The notes: generated by a model from the letters alone, not told the origin. Numbered from the stretch's first letter, positions 34,161-43,133 are shown. The stretch: DNA of 64,000 bases from Persicitalea jodogahamensis (GCF_014651615.1 NZ_BMXF01000005.1:248001-312000), one strand, 5' to 3'. Translations and numbers: made by a program.

Positions 34161-34414
34161 ATTCCGTACTTTTCCTTATACATCATGGCCTTGATTTCTT
34201 TATCGGTCTTTTTTGACAAAGTCGATTTGGCAATTCCCCGCAGTTTTAGGGCTGTTGTCATTTTCGGAGATTTTAGGCTCATTTTTTTGGGTTGGGTAGA
34301 GGCCAAAAAATTCTCGATCATGTCAGATAAAGACTGCCGATTGCGCTTAGCAACGACTTTGGCGTGATTCACCACCGACTCTTCGATGGTGAGAGTGAGC
34401 TTCACTTTGGACAT
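34157..34414 (-). CDS. Antitoxin of the PIN pair (DUF6364-like, ribbon-helix-helix)
   Basis: An 85-aa protein starting at ATG 34414 with MSKVKLTLTIEESVVNHAKV, the beta-strand and first helix of a ribbon-helix-helix fold, followed by RQSLSDMIENFL, a pattern of the DUF6364 antitoxin family. The basic C-terminal half (KSPKMTTALKLRGIAKST) probably wraps and blocks the PIN active site. The start inside the longer frame is chosen because residues before it are not conserved-looking and would extend far into the region before the next gene. A -7-like box TATCTTTG (complement of 34442-34449) lies 28 bp upstream. Toxin stop overlap and order antitoxin-toxin are typical. Confidence 0.85.
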   Translation of the reverse strand: MSKVKLTLTIEESVVNHAKVVAKRNRQSLSDMIENFLASTQPKKMSLKSPKMTTALKLRGIAKSTLSKKTDKEIKAMMYKEKYGI

Positions 34415-34625
34415 AAGGCACGTGTGAAATTTTAATTTCAGCAAAGATACGTGTTTTCGACTCAAAATGGAAATACCTAACAAGCTGTGCAAATAGTACG
34501 GGCTAATTCGCCTTCCAAAATAAGTTTTCAAGTAAAAACTACCCCACCTCACCTTTTCTCCTACAAACAAATTCTCCAAGAACGACCTTATACAAACACC
34601 CAATACCACCAAGCCACCAACCATC

Positions 34626-37600
34626 ATGAATTTCAAGAGACTCTACCGATCGCCGCGCGCGCTCTATATCCTGGCGGCGGGCATCGTCATCATTTCCTGC
34701 GCCAAGCTGGCCCCGATGGGTACGTCCGCTTTGGGTACTTCGGTTCCCGTGCCGGCGGAGCCGCTGGAAGTCGTGAAGGAAGACGGCAGCACGGCCCGAA
34801 TCCGCGCGAAAGAAATCAAGGAAAGCGTCGCCATCGAGTTGGCCGACGGCCTCCAAGTAGATCTTTGGGCCTCCGATTCGCTGGCCCCCGATCCAATCGC
34901 GATGTCTATCGACGATAAAGGGCGGGTGTACCTGACGCGCACCAACCGCCAAAAAAATTCCGAGTTTGACATCCGGGGCCACCGCAACTGGATGACGCCT
35001 TCCATCGGGCTGCAATCGGTGGAAGACCGCCGGGCATTTCTGCGTGAAACCTTCGATCCGGCCAAAAGCAAGGAGAACGAATGGCTTAAAGACCTCAACG
35101 AGGACGGCTCGCACGACTGGCGCGACCTCGCCGTAGAAAAAGATGAGGTATGGCGACTGGAAGACACCGATAATGATGGCATCGCCGACGTTTCGACGCG
35201 TATCCTGAGTGATTTCTTTGAAGAAATTTCTGACGTAGCCGGAGCACTGCTGGTGCGGGCCAAAGATGTGTTCGTAGGTATTGCGCCCGATATGTGGCGA
35301 TTGACGGATACCAATAACGATGGGATTTTGGATCAAAAAACCTCGATTGCCCACGGTTTCGGAGTACATATCGGCTTTGGTGGTCATGGCATGTCTGGCG
35401 CAGTGGAGGGGCCGGACGGTCGTATCTACTGGGGCATTGGTGATATTGGAGCCAATCTCACCGACGTGAAAGGTAATAAGTACCGCTACCCCAACGAAGG
35501 CGTCATCGTTCGCGCTAATCCGGACGGTACTGATTTTGAAGTATTTGCTTCAGGGCTGCGCAATACGCACGAGTTTGTATTCGACGAGTACGGCAACCTG
35601 ATCAGCTCCGACAACGATGGCGACCATCCCGGCGAAAGTGAGCGGCTGGTGTACATCGTAGATGGCTCCGATGCGGGTTGGCGCTCCAACTGGCAGTATG
35701 GCAAGTACACCGACCCCAAGAACAACGATTACAAAGTCTGGATGGACGAGCAAATGTTCAAACCACGGCAGGAAGGGCAGGCCGCCTACTTTATTCCTCC
35801 AATCCAGAATTTTCACAACGGCCCCACGGGCATGGTGTACAATCCCGGTACCGCGCTGGGATCAGACTGGAAGAATAAGTTTTTTCTGGTGGAATTCCGG
35901 GGTAACCCCGCCAACTCGCCGATCTGGTCGTTTGGCCTAAAACCTTCGGGAGCGTCGTTCGTACTGGATGGCGAGCAGAAAGTTTTCAGTGGCATCCTGC
36001 CGACGGGCATCCGCTTCGGTCCCGATGGTGCACTGTACGTAGCCGACTGGCTCAACGGCTGGGACACCAAGAACACCGGGCGCGTGTGGCGGCTGGACGT
36101 GACCGACAATAAGAATGACATGAAAGCCCTGCGCCAGGAAACCCAACGGCTCATGCTGCTCGATTACGCCGCCCAGAACGACGCGGCCTTGCTGGGTTAC
36201 CTGGCTAATCCTGATATGCGCATCCGTCAGAAGGCTCAGTTTGAACTCGCCATGCGCGGCAAGAAAGGAGCGGCGGTTTTTGAAAAAGCTTTGGCGCAAA
36301 AAGACAACCAACTTGCCCGCGTTCACGCCGTGTGGGGGCTGGGGCAACTGGCACGAGCGGATAAATCTGCCGCCACTCCATTATTGGCCCTATTAAAAGA
36401 CAATGATCCTGAAATTGTGACGCAAGCCGCCAAAGTACTTGGCGATGCGGCCATCGCCGAGGCTGGCCCGCTTCTGGTTCCCTTGCTGGCGAGTACCAGT
36501 CCGCGCGTGCAATTTTTCGGGGCGCAGGCTTTGGGTCGCGTCGATTACAAGGCATCGGTACCCGCTTTGCTGAAAATGATTGAAGCCAATCAGGATAAAG
36601 ACCTGTACCTGCGCCACGCTGCTGTAATGGCTCTTACACGGCTCGGACAGCGGGAACCTATCATTGCTCTGGCCGATAGTCCAGACAAATCACTTCGGCT
36701 GGCGGCGGTACTGGTGCTGCGTCGCTGGAGCGACGAGAACGTCCGCCGCTTCCTGAACGACAAGGACGAGTACATCGTGGCCGAAGCCGCGCGGGCTATC
36801 AATGACGACATGTCGATTCCCGGCGCACTGCCTGACCTGGCGGCAACCCTGAGCAACACGCGCTTTAAGTCGGAGCCGCTGCTACGCCGGGCCATTAACG
36901 CCAATCTGCGCGTGGGTGGCGATGCGCAACTGCAGGCGCTACTGGATTTTGCTAAAAGAAAAGAGGTGGATAAAGAACTCCGAACCGAGGCTCTCGCGGC
37001 TCTCGGCACTTGGGCCAGCCCATCGGTGCTGGACCGGGTAGATGGCCGCTACCGGGGCGTCATAAAGCGTGACCCTGTAGCTACGCGGGCCAAAGTGGAA
37101 CCGAGCATTGCGGCTTTGCTGCAGGATGCTCAGCCGGAGATTTTGGTAGCTACCGCCGATATGATGGGGAATTTGGGCGTAACAGCCTATGATCCCAAAT
37201 TGGTCGAGCTATTGGGCAAAAGCAGCTCGCCCGACGTGCGGGCGGCGATGCTGACGGCTCTGGGTACTTTGAAGTACAAAAACATGGAATCCGTTATCAA
37301 ACAGGGCATGAGCGACGCCGACGAGAACGTTCGCGCCCGGGCTTTGAGCATGATGGATGGCTCGACATTGTCGTCCGCCGCCCTGGCAGATGTGGTGAAT
37401 ACTATTTTTGAAAAAGGCTCTGTAAAAGAACAGCAGCAAATGCTGCGGACGCTGAGTACGATCCCTGCCGCCAAAACGGAGCCGATTCTGGACAAGCTTG
37501 TTACGCGAATGGAAAACAAAGAGCTTTCGCCCAACATCAGCCTGGAACTAACCGAAGCCGTTGATTCCACTAAGTCTGAAAGGTTGCGGTCGCGCCTGGC

Positions 37601-38069
37601 GTCTTCCAAGCCCAAAGGCGAAGGCGTGGCTAATTTTATGGATGCCCTCACGGGTGGCGATGCCCAACAGGGCCGCCGGTACTTTGCCACCAACTCCACC
37701 GGGCAATGCGTTCGATGCCACGCCATCAATGGCCGGGGCGGGGAGGTTGGCCCGTCGCTGACGCACATTGGCAGCACGCTTTCCCGCGAGAAACTTCTGG
37801 AAGCGCTCGTGGAACCCAGTGCACGATTGTCGCCAGGTTTTGGTACGGTAATGCTTACGCTGAAAGATGGGCAGATGGTGACCGGAATTTTGTCCGAGGA
37901 AAGCCCGCAGGAACTGATTCTGAAAACTTCCGAAGCCGAGCCGTTGAAAGTACCCGTAGCCCGTATCGCCAAGCGCGAGAATTTGCCGTCCAGCATGCCG
38001 CCGATGGGATACATCATGTCGAAGCGGGAAATCCGGGACATGGTGGAGTTTTTGGCCAGTTTGAAATAG
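34626..38069 (+). CDS. HEAT-repeat/cytochrome c lipoprotein with dehydrogenase-like propeller
   Basis: A 1147-aa protein. The N-terminus looks like a lipoprotein signal with lipobox VIISC (Cys near residue 23). Residues about 60-500 are a beta-propeller of the PQQ-like/membrane-bound dehydrogenase type (LADGLQVDLWASDSLAPDP, GRVYLTRTNRQ, DGRIYWGIGDIG, GPDGALYVADWLNGWDTKNT). Residues about 510-1000 are HEAT-like repeats, and the C-terminal part is a cytochrome c domain with heme motif CVRCH at 1028-1032 and a possible Met ligand in PPMGYI near 1128. Such proteins are common in Planctomycetes and Cytophagales, with a proposed role in oxidising sugars or alcohols to a heme acceptor; substrate unknown. 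A DinB gene follows by four bases, perhaps co-transcribed. Confidence 0.85.
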   Translation: MNFKRLYRSPRALYILAAGIVIISCAKLAPMGTSALGTSVPVPAEPLEVVKEDGSTARIRAKEIKESVAIELADGLQVDLWASDSLAPDPIAMSIDDKGRVYLTRTNRQKNSEFDIRGHRNWMTPSIGLQSVEDRRAFLRETFDPAKSKENEWLKDLNEDGSHDWRDLAVEKDEVWRLEDTDNDGIADVSTRILSDFFEEISDVAGALLVRAKDVFVGIAPDMWRLTDTNNDGILDQKTSIAHGFGVHIGFGGHGMSGAVEGPDGRIYWGIGDIGANLTDVKGNKYRYPNEGVIVRANPDGTDFEVFASGLRNTHEFVFDEYGNLISSDNDGDHPGESERLVYIVDGSDAGWRSNWQYGKYTDPKNNDYKVWMDEQMFKPRQEGQAAYFIPPIQNFHNGPTGMVYNPGTALGSDWKNKFFLVEFRGNPANSPIWSFGLKPSGASFVLDGEQKVFSGILPTGIRFGPDGALYVADWLNGWDTKNTGRVWRLDVTDNKNDMKALRQETQRLMLLDYAAQNDAALLGYLANPDMRIRQKAQFELAMRGKKGAAVFEKALAQKDNQLARVHAVWGLGQLARADKSAATPLLALLKDNDPEIVTQAAKVLGDAAIAEAGPLLVPLLASTSPRVQFFGAQALGRVDYKASVPALLKMIEANQDKDLYLRHAAVMALTRLGQREPIIALADSPDKSLRLAAVLVLRRWSDENVRRFLNDKDEYIVAEAARAINDDMSIPGALPDLAATLSNTRFKSEPLLRRAINANLRVGGDAQLQALLDFAKRKEVDKELRTEALAALGTWASPSVLDRVDGRYRGVIKRDPVATRAKVEPSIAALLQDAQPEILVATADMMGNLGVTAYDPKLVELLGKSSSPDVRAAMLTALGTLKYKNMESVIKQGMSDADENVRARALSMMDGSTLSSAALADVVNTIFEKGSVKEQQQMLRTLSTIPAAKTEPILDKLVTRMENKELSPNISLELTEAVDSTKSERLRSRLASSKPKGEGVANFMDALTGGDAQQGRRYFATNSTGQCVRCHAINGRGGEVGPSLTHIGSTLSREKLLEALVEPSARLSPGFGTVMLTLKDGQMVTGILSEESPQELILKTSEAEPLKVPVARIAKRENLPSSMPPMGYIMSKREIRDMVEFLASLK

Positions 38070-38073
38070 AAAA

Positions 38074-38604
38074 ATGACACAAACAGAGCTCAAAACCTCC
38101 TTCGCCGAGATCATGCAGTCTTACATCGACGCGCTGGATCGCTATTCCGATGAACAGTTTATGGCTAAACCCGACGAGGCGGAGTGGTCACTCGGGCAGA
38201 TGTACCAGCATCTCTACGAAGCCAATACCTACTTCTTTCTGGCCAACGTGAAGCGTTGTCTGGAAAAGCGGAAAGGACAAAGAGGAGGCGAAATGACAGC
38301 AGCGGGCGCTAATGTTTACGAACATAATAGTTTCCCCCCGATAAAAATCAAGCGGCCTGCCGCTCCGAATGCCCCTGAACCCATCGCTCAGGATCGGCAA
38401 ATATACAAAGCGCTCTACGCGCAAACGCTAAGTGATGGTTTGGCATGGGCCGAGGCGCTGGCGCAGGACGATGGCAACTACAAAACGGAGCATTTCAGAT
38501 TCGGTTGGCTAAATGGTGCCGAGTGGCTGCAGGGATTGGAAATTCACGCCCGGCATCACCTCCGGCAGCGGCAGGAGCGGGAAACATGGCTGGGGATCGG
38601 ATAG
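38074..38604 (+). CDS. DinB family protein
   Basis: A 176-aa protein of the DinB/YfiT-like four-helix superfamily. His residues expected to bind a metal are in EWSLGQMYQHLYEANTYF and near the end in EIHARHHLRQRQERE, with a third possible ligand between. Members are metal-dependent thiol transferases or unknown-function enzymes, often stress-related; the name comes from B. subtilis DinB. It begins four bases after the stop of the large cytochrome gene and runs convergent with ispH. No specific role can be read. Confidence 0.85.
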   Translation: MTQTELKTSFAEIMQSYIDALDRYSDEQFMAKPDEAEWSLGQMYQHLYEANTYFFLANVKRCLEKRKGQRGGEMTAAGANVYEHNSFPPIKIKRPAAPNAPEPIAQDRQIYKALYAQTLSDGLAWAEALAQDDGNYKTEHFRFGWLNGAEWLQGLEIHARHHLRQRQERETWLGIG

Positions 38605-38626
38605 TACTTAAGCCATAGCCAGATGG

Positions 38627-39853
38627 CTACCGAAACTCCTGCATCACCGCTTCGACCGGGCGTACATCCTCATAAAACGACAAAATCCGCATCAGAATCC
38701 CCTCCACCACGGCGTCGGGACAGGAAGCCCCGCATGTGAGCAGGATAGTAGCCGGAGTGTTTTCGGGCAGGTAATCCTTCGTGGTCATTTCCTCTTTCTG
38801 ACGTAAATTGAAGTGCTGGATAAGGGTTTTATCCAAAATTTTATCCGCCGAGGCAATGAAGTATGTCGGTAGTTTGCTTTCGCAAAGTTCCACGAGATGC
38901 GACGTATTTGAGCTGTTATAGCCACCCGCCACAATCGCCAAATCCGCCGGATGGGTGAGCAGAGCGTAGGTGGCATCCTGGTTGTCGTTGGTGGCGTAGC
39001 AAAGCGTGTCACGGGTATTGGCAAAGTGTTCGTCCACCGCATTCGGGAGAAGCTGATAATGGCGGATCATTACCTGCTTAAGATAATCAGCAATTCCCTG
39101 CGTGTCGGATGCCAGCATGGTAGTTTGGTTCACCACGCCAATGCGCCGCAGGTCGCGGGCGGGATCGAAGCCTTCGGAATACTGACCCGCAAACTCTTCG
39201 AAAAAAGCTTCGGTGGCACTTTCGCCCGTGATGTAGGTAGCCAGCCGCTGCGCTTGCTCCATGTTTTTCACCACCACCGTGGGTGTTGCCTGCTGGCCGT
39301 GTGAGAAGGTGGCACGGGTTTCTTCGTGCATGGGCTTTCCGTGGACGACGACCGTATAATCCTTCTCCCCAATCTGTGCGGCCCGGTTCCAGACTTTCTC
39401 CACGAAGGGACAAGTAGTGTCGTACTGGTAAGCATCGATGCCGATAGCCGAAAGCTGCGCCTGAATCTCAACCGTGGTGCCGAAGGCTGGCACCACCACT
39501 ACATCGTCGGGCGTCAGTTCAGTCCAGGGAATGAGCTGGTTTCCTTTGGTATCCATAATGAATCGCACGCCGCGCTCCTGCAGGTCGCGATTAACGTCAG
39601 GGTTATGGATCATCTCGCTCAAAAGGAAAATACGCTTGCCCTCGTTTTCGGAGATAGCCTTGTAAGCGATTTCTATAGCGTTTTCCACCCCGTAGCAAAA
39701 CCCAAAATGCCGCGCAATCAGGAAACGCACCGGACCAAAGTCAAGTACCGTAGGCTTGAAGTCGCGCTTCAGCTTGTCGGCTTTGCGGCGGAATTCCTTA
39801 ATGGGCGTGATGATGCTGCTTCGGTAGAAGCTGGGAATGTCAAAGGTTTTCAT
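38627..39853 (-). CDS. ispH: 4-hydroxy-3-methylbut-2-enyl diphosphate reductase
   Basis: Iron-sulfur enzyme for the last step of the MEP isoprenoid pathway, yielding IPP and DMAPP for undecaprenol and menaquinone. From ATG 39853 it is 408 aa, longer than the usual 310-320, as is common in Bacteroidota, due to an N-terminal extension and inserted segments. Fe-S ligands: Cys in RHFGFCYGVENAIEIAY, in DTTCPFVEKVWN and in ILLTCGASCPDAVVEG. The active-site Glu and His in MHEETRATFSHG and LLSEMIHNPDVN are kept. Transcribed divergently from the sigma factor gene from a promoter at 39961-39989. Confidence 0.95.
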   Translation of the reverse strand: MKTFDIPSFYRSSIITPIKEFRRKADKLKRDFKPTVLDFGPVRFLIARHFGFCYGVENAIEIAYKAISENEGKRIFLLSEMIHNPDVNRDLQERGVRFIMDTKGNQLIPWTELTPDDVVVVPAFGTTVEIQAQLSAIGIDAYQYDTTCPFVEKVWNRAAQIGEKDYTVVVHGKPMHEETRATFSHGQQATPTVVVKNMEQAQRLATYITGESATEAFFEEFAGQYSEGFDPARDLRRIGVVNQTTMLASDTQGIADYLKQVMIRHYQLLPNAVDEHFANTRDTLCYATNDNQDATYALLTHPADLAIVAGGYNSSNTSHLVELCESKLPTYFIASADKILDKTLIQHFNLRQKEEMTTKDYLPENTPATILLTCGASCPDAVVEGILMRILSFYEDVRPVEAVMQEFR

Positions 39854-40205
39854 TTGTAGTGGAGAGTTAGGGGCCGTTGCGGCGTATGGACTCCGAAGCA
39901 ATGGTGTACAGTTGACTGTTTATCAGTCAAATTTTCCAGCTTGTGACAGTAGGTTAACCACAAAGATACGTTTGCTCAGAAAATAACAACGGCCTTCGGA
40001 GCTTTGTTCGTTCGGGCGTGACGAAAGCCTTTTTACAAAAAAACTACCCCGCCGTGCAACATCCCGTCCTTCCCCGCAGTCTTTATTCCAGAACGTTCAA
40101 AAACTCAGACAGCGATAGGATGACTAATTAAAACGCGACAATCCAGCCGTAGGTAGTGCTGCTCCGTGCCAACTTTAACCGTTCCCTGTCCACTCAAAAA
40201 CCTCC
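39854..40205. other. Intergenic region between ispH and the sigma factor gene
   Basis: This 352-bp gap holds the putative ispH promoter (39961-39989, minus) and a small inverted repeat TTGACTG-TTTAT-CAGTCAA (39912-39930) that would sit in the ispH leader. The rest, next to the sigma gene, shows no clear promoter matching the primary consensus. No gene is supported. Confidence 0.6.
39961..39989 (-). promoter_or_regulatory. Bacteroidota-type promoter of ispH
   Basis: On the minus strand: TTG (complement of 39987-39989), an 18-bp spacer and TATCTTTG (complement of 39961-39968). This matches TTG-N18-TAnnTTTG. The expected start is near 39954, giving a leader of about 100 nt that contains the 7-bp inverted repeat at 39912-39930. 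Confidence 0.55.
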
Positions 40206-40763
40206 TTGGAAACTAAATTGTACACCGACCGACACGTCGAACTGGTGGAACGCTGCAAACTTGGCGAGCGTCAGGCTCAGTATGCGCTGTACAAACAGTA
40301 TTCGAAGGCGATGTTTAACGTATGCATGAGGATGCTCGATCACGCGGGTGAGGCGGAGGACACATTGCAGGAGGCATTTGTGGATGCTTTCACGCACATC
40401 GGACAGTTCCGGCAACAGTCAAGCTTTGGGGCATGGCTGAAGCAGATCGTCGTCAATAAAGCCATCACCCAGCTGCGGAGCCGGAAAATGAAATGGGTCG
40501 AGATAGGTGAGTGGCAGACAGAGAACGGGGACACCTACCCGGCAGACGAAAGCGACGACTTTCTCGAAGAGGCCGAGTACGAGGTTGAGCGCATCCGTCG
40601 CACCATGCAGCAACTTCCCGAAGGCTACCGCGTGGTGATGACGCTCTACCTGTTTGAGGGCTACGACCATGAGGAAATCGGCGAAGTACTTGGAATTAGC
40701 GAAGTGACATCCCGGACGCAGTACCTGAGGGCGAAAAGGAAATTGGTGGAGATGATGAGGTAG
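40206..40763 (+). CDS. ECF-type RNA polymerase sigma factor
   Basis: A 185-aa sigma-70 family ECF factor. Region 2 is ALYKQYSKAMFNVCMRMLDH and AEDTLQEAFVDAFTHIGQF; region 4 is LPEGYRVVMTLYLFEGYDHE and IGEVLGISEVTSRTQYLRAK, with its helix-turn-helix. The only credible start is a TTG at 40206 (METKLYTDRHVELVERCK); no in-frame ATG lies upstream before the previous codons and the first internal ATG would remove half of region 2. The next gene is an anti-sigma-like membrane protein 71 bp downstream, which suggests that signal release at the membrane activates it. Confidence 0.9.
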   Translation: METKLYTDRHVELVERCKLGERQAQYALYKQYSKAMFNVCMRMLDHAGEAEDTLQEAFVDAFTHIGQFRQQSSFGAWLKQIVVNKAITQLRSRKMKWVEIGEWQTENGDTYPADESDDFLEEAEYEVERIRRTMQQLPEGYRVVMTLYLFEGYDHEEIGEVLGISEVTSRTQYLRAKRKLVEMMR

Positions 40764-40834
40764 AAAAAATAGCAACTAAACCCTAAATAAATCGACAATT
40801 TGACTCAAACATTACATTCAACCCAGAAGTGAAA

Positions 40835-41437
40835 ATGAAAAAGTCTTCGGATAAAAAAGACCAGTTGGAGCGGTTTGTGCGCGACAATCGGGAGGATTTT
40901 GATCGGTTGGAACCAGATGATTCGTTGTGGGGACGCATTGAAAATCAGCTGGGCGATACGGAACCCGAAGTGGTAGTACCCATAAAAACGCCTCCCCGCT
41001 TTCGGGATTGGGGACGGGCATATTTCGACTGGCGTGTAGCGGCGGGGCTGCTGTTGGCATTGGGCGTTTCGTATCTCGTGTACTTGAACAAAGAATATGG
41101 CGTCACGCGGGATCCGCAGGTGGCGTTGAATGTGCCTACCTACGCTCGTGAATTTACGCAGTACAACGATGCTATCGATCAAAAACGCCGTGAACTGATC
41201 CGGCTGACGACCGATAATCCCGATCTCTATAAAGAATTTTCGGCCGATCTTGATCGTTTGGAAAAAAGCTATGGTAATCTGCGCTCGGAACTAAGCAAAG
41301 CCCCGAATCAGGAGGCTCTCGTGCAGGCAATGATCCAGAACCTGCAATGGCAGATCGATCTGCTCAATCAACAATTAACCATCTTACAACGCATCAAACA
41401 GGCAAACGAACGCCATGAAAGCAAAGCCATTATATAG
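40835..41437 (+). CDS. Putative anti-sigma factor, single-pass membrane protein
   Basis: A 200-aa protein with a charged cytoplasmic N-terminus (about 1-70), one transmembrane helix (about 71-88: VAAGLLLALGVSYLVYL) and a coiled-coil periplasmic part (about 110-195: EKSYGNLRSELSKAPNQE, DLLNQQLTILQRIKQ). That architecture and the position right after an ECF sigma gene suggest it anchors and restrains the sigma factor, with the periplasmic coil sensing envelope stress. No zinc-binding HxxxCxxC anti-sigma motif is present, so the assignment is by context. It overlaps the next gene by 23 bp. Confidence 0.65.
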   Translation: MKKSSDKKDQLERFVRDNREDFDRLEPDDSLWGRIENQLGDTEPEVVVPIKTPPRFRDWGRAYFDWRVAAGLLLALGVSYLVYLNKEYGVTRDPQVALNVPTYAREFTQYNDAIDQKRRELIRLTTDNPDLYKEFSADLDRLEKSYGNLRSELSKAPNQEALVQAMIQNLQWQIDLLNQQLTILQRIKQANERHESKAII

Positions 41438-42461
41438 TACACTCTTTCTGCTGCTGATCGCGTGGACGACCCACGCCGGAGAAAATCAGCTCGTAGAGAA
41501 GCGCCGCACGGTAATCAAGACCTTTACGGTGGGAAGAAACGACCGCCTGACGGTGGACAATCAATACGGGCAGGTAAAGATCAATCTCTGGGAGAAAACC
41601 GAGATCAGGGTTCAGGTAGCCATCACGGCCAACGCTCCCACTGACCAGCGCGCCGAAGACTACCTTCGCGCCGTCAATATTGAGGAGAAGCGCGAAGGCA
41701 ATATCATCAGCCTGCTCACAGAAATCGACCGCAGCCAGTTTGGCAAAAGCAACTGGAACGCCTGGCGAAGCAGTCCGGGCGAGAAGAATTCCATACAGAT
41801 CGACTACACGATCAATATGCCTAAGTATAACCCGCTTATTGTCAGGAATAAGTTTGGCAATACGGATATTCCGTCCTTCCGGGCGCCCCTACAGGTTTAT
41901 TCCCGGAACGGACACTTCTCGGCGGACGATCTGGAAAACAATGACAACAACATCGAGGTACTATATGGCACGGCTAAAATCGGCAACATGGACGGTGGAA
42001 AAATGGAAATTAAGTACAGCAACCTTGATTTAGCCCGCGTACGGTCATTAGTGCTGGATTATAAAGGCGGTAAATTGAAGATCGGCGAGGTAAAAAACCT
42101 GGAAGCCGATATTGACTACTCGGAATACACGGCTATTGGAAACGTGCAGGAATCCTGTAAAGTAAATCTTAGCTACTCGGGCAATTTCCGGGTAGGTCGG
42201 CTCCCGGCTTCTGCTGGTAATGTGAACATTCAGGCTTCTTACTCATCGGTGGTACTTCCCGCTGAATCCAATCAGTTCGATGTGACGGTAACAAATGGCA
42301 GTTTTCACCTTCCCGACGATGCCAAGGTCATTTATACCAATCAGCCCGCCAAGACAAATACCTTTCGTGAAACCAAGCAATACTCCGGCACTGTGGGATC
42401 AGGCCACGGCACAGTCATCAAAGTGGTGTCGCACTACGGAGACGTACGGTTGAAGGACTAG
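41415..42461 (+). CDS. Exported beta-solenoid-like protein (DUF4097-like)
   Basis: A 348-aa protein with a signal peptide (LLIAWTTHAG, about 1-20) followed by strand-rich repeats of the kind KTFTVGRNDRLTVDNQYGQV, FRAPLQVYSRNGHFSADDLEN and GNVNIQASYSSVVLPAESN. The pattern resembles DUF4097/DUF2807 putative adhesin or auto-transporter-like beta-solenoid proteins that often sit downstream of ECF sigma and anti-sigma genes. Its start lies 23 bp inside the anti-sigma gene, so it is translationally coupled. Probably surface or periplasmic and part of the sigma-controlled regulon. Exact function unknown. Confidence 0.7.
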   Translation: MKAKPLYSTLFLLLIAWTTHAGENQLVEKRRTVIKTFTVGRNDRLTVDNQYGQVKINLWEKTEIRVQVAITANAPTDQRAEDYLRAVNIEEKREGNIISLLTEIDRSQFGKSNWNAWRSSPGEKNSIQIDYTINMPKYNPLIVRNKFGNTDIPSFRAPLQVYSRNGHFSADDLENNDNNIEVLYGTAKIGNMDGGKMEIKYSNLDLARVRSLVLDYKGGKLKIGEVKNLEADIDYSEYTAIGNVQESCKVNLSYSGNFRVGRLPASAGNVNIQASYSSVVLPAESNQFDVTVTNGSFHLPDDAKVIYTNQPAKTNTFRETKQYSGTVGSGHGTVIKVVSHYGDVRLKD

Positions 42462-42473
42462 GTTTTTATTCAA

Positions 42474-42521
42474 AAAAGAAGCGCAGCCCGGCAGGATATC
42501 CTGTCGGGCCGCGCTTCTTTT
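42474..42521. terminator. Bidirectional 48-bp palindromic terminator
   Basis: A nearly perfect palindrome between convergent genes: AAAAGAAGCGC at 42474-42484, core CAGGATATCCTG and GCGCTTCTTTT ending at 42521, with two mismatched pairs (G-T). T-runs on both strands fit bidirectional termination of the DUF4097-like gene and the glycine-zipper lipoprotein gene. Confidence 0.9.
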
Positions 42522-42533
42522 GCACAATCTTCT

Positions 42534-43133
42534 TTATCTCAGAAAAGTATTTGACGCGAAGTAGGGCGTGCTCTCTGCTTTCTTCTCTTTTCTCTTGTCA
42601 ATAATGACACCCGTTCCGGCACCCGCACCTGCACCGACTACGGCGCCGATTACGGCTCCTTTCACACGGTTGTTCTTAGAAACGATGGCCCCCGTGGCGG
42701 CTCCTACGCCTGCTCCGATCAATGCACCTTTCACAGGCGTACTCATGCCCTTTTTCTTCACTTCCGCGGCGGGCTTAGTATCAGCGGTTGGTGTCGTCCT
42801 ATAAGCGTCAGTGGGCGACGTTGTTTCGTGCTGGGTCCATTCATTGTCAACTTGCTGAGTACGGCGTGAATCTGCTGGCAACGCTGTGCCCAGATAAGCA
42901 TTCCGGGCATTCGTGTTCTCGAGAGCTGCCAAAAGTGCGGGGTCGGTGCCCTCTTGCTGGGCTTTTACCAAATCAAGTTCGTGTTGTAGTTTCAGGATTT
43001 CGGTTTCGTGCTTGACTTGCGTCAACTCGGCCTGCAACTCAGCGGTTGAGGGGTTGGCGGGATTGGTATTGTTTACGCCATTACATGCAAACATAGCACT
43101 TGCGATCAAGGTCATTCCGATTAGCTTTTTCAT
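42534..43133 (-). CDS. Glycine-zipper lipoprotein (YMGG/2TM type)
   Basis: A 199-aa outer-membrane lipoprotein: signal MKKLIGMTLIASAMFAC with lipobox and Cys17. A short coiled coil follows (AELTQVKHETEILKLQHELD), a Pro/Thr-rich linker, and then a glycine-zipper segment (GALIGAGVGAATGAIV and GAVIGAVVGAGAGAGTGVII) built of GxxxG repeats capable of forming two membrane helices or a pore. Related proteins are outer-membrane lipoproteins implicated in envelope stress. An AAGGAG-like ribosome-binding site lies 15 bp upstream. Convergent with the sigma-controlled operon. Confidence 0.85.
   Translation of the reverse strand: MKKLIGMTLIASAMFACNGVNNTNPANPSTAELQAELTQVKHETEILKLQHELDLVKAQQEGTDPALLAALENTNARNAYLGTALPADSRRTQQVDNEWTQHETTSPTDAYRTTPTADTKPAAEVKKKGMSTPVKGALIGAGVGAATGAIVSKNNRVKGAVIGAVVGAGAGAGTGVIIDKRKEKKAESTPYFASNTFLR

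Noticed and set aside
34442-34449. Full promoter for the antitoxin gene
   Set aside because: The -7 box TATCTTTG is present on the minus strand but the nearest TTG is only 13 bp away, too close for the consensus.
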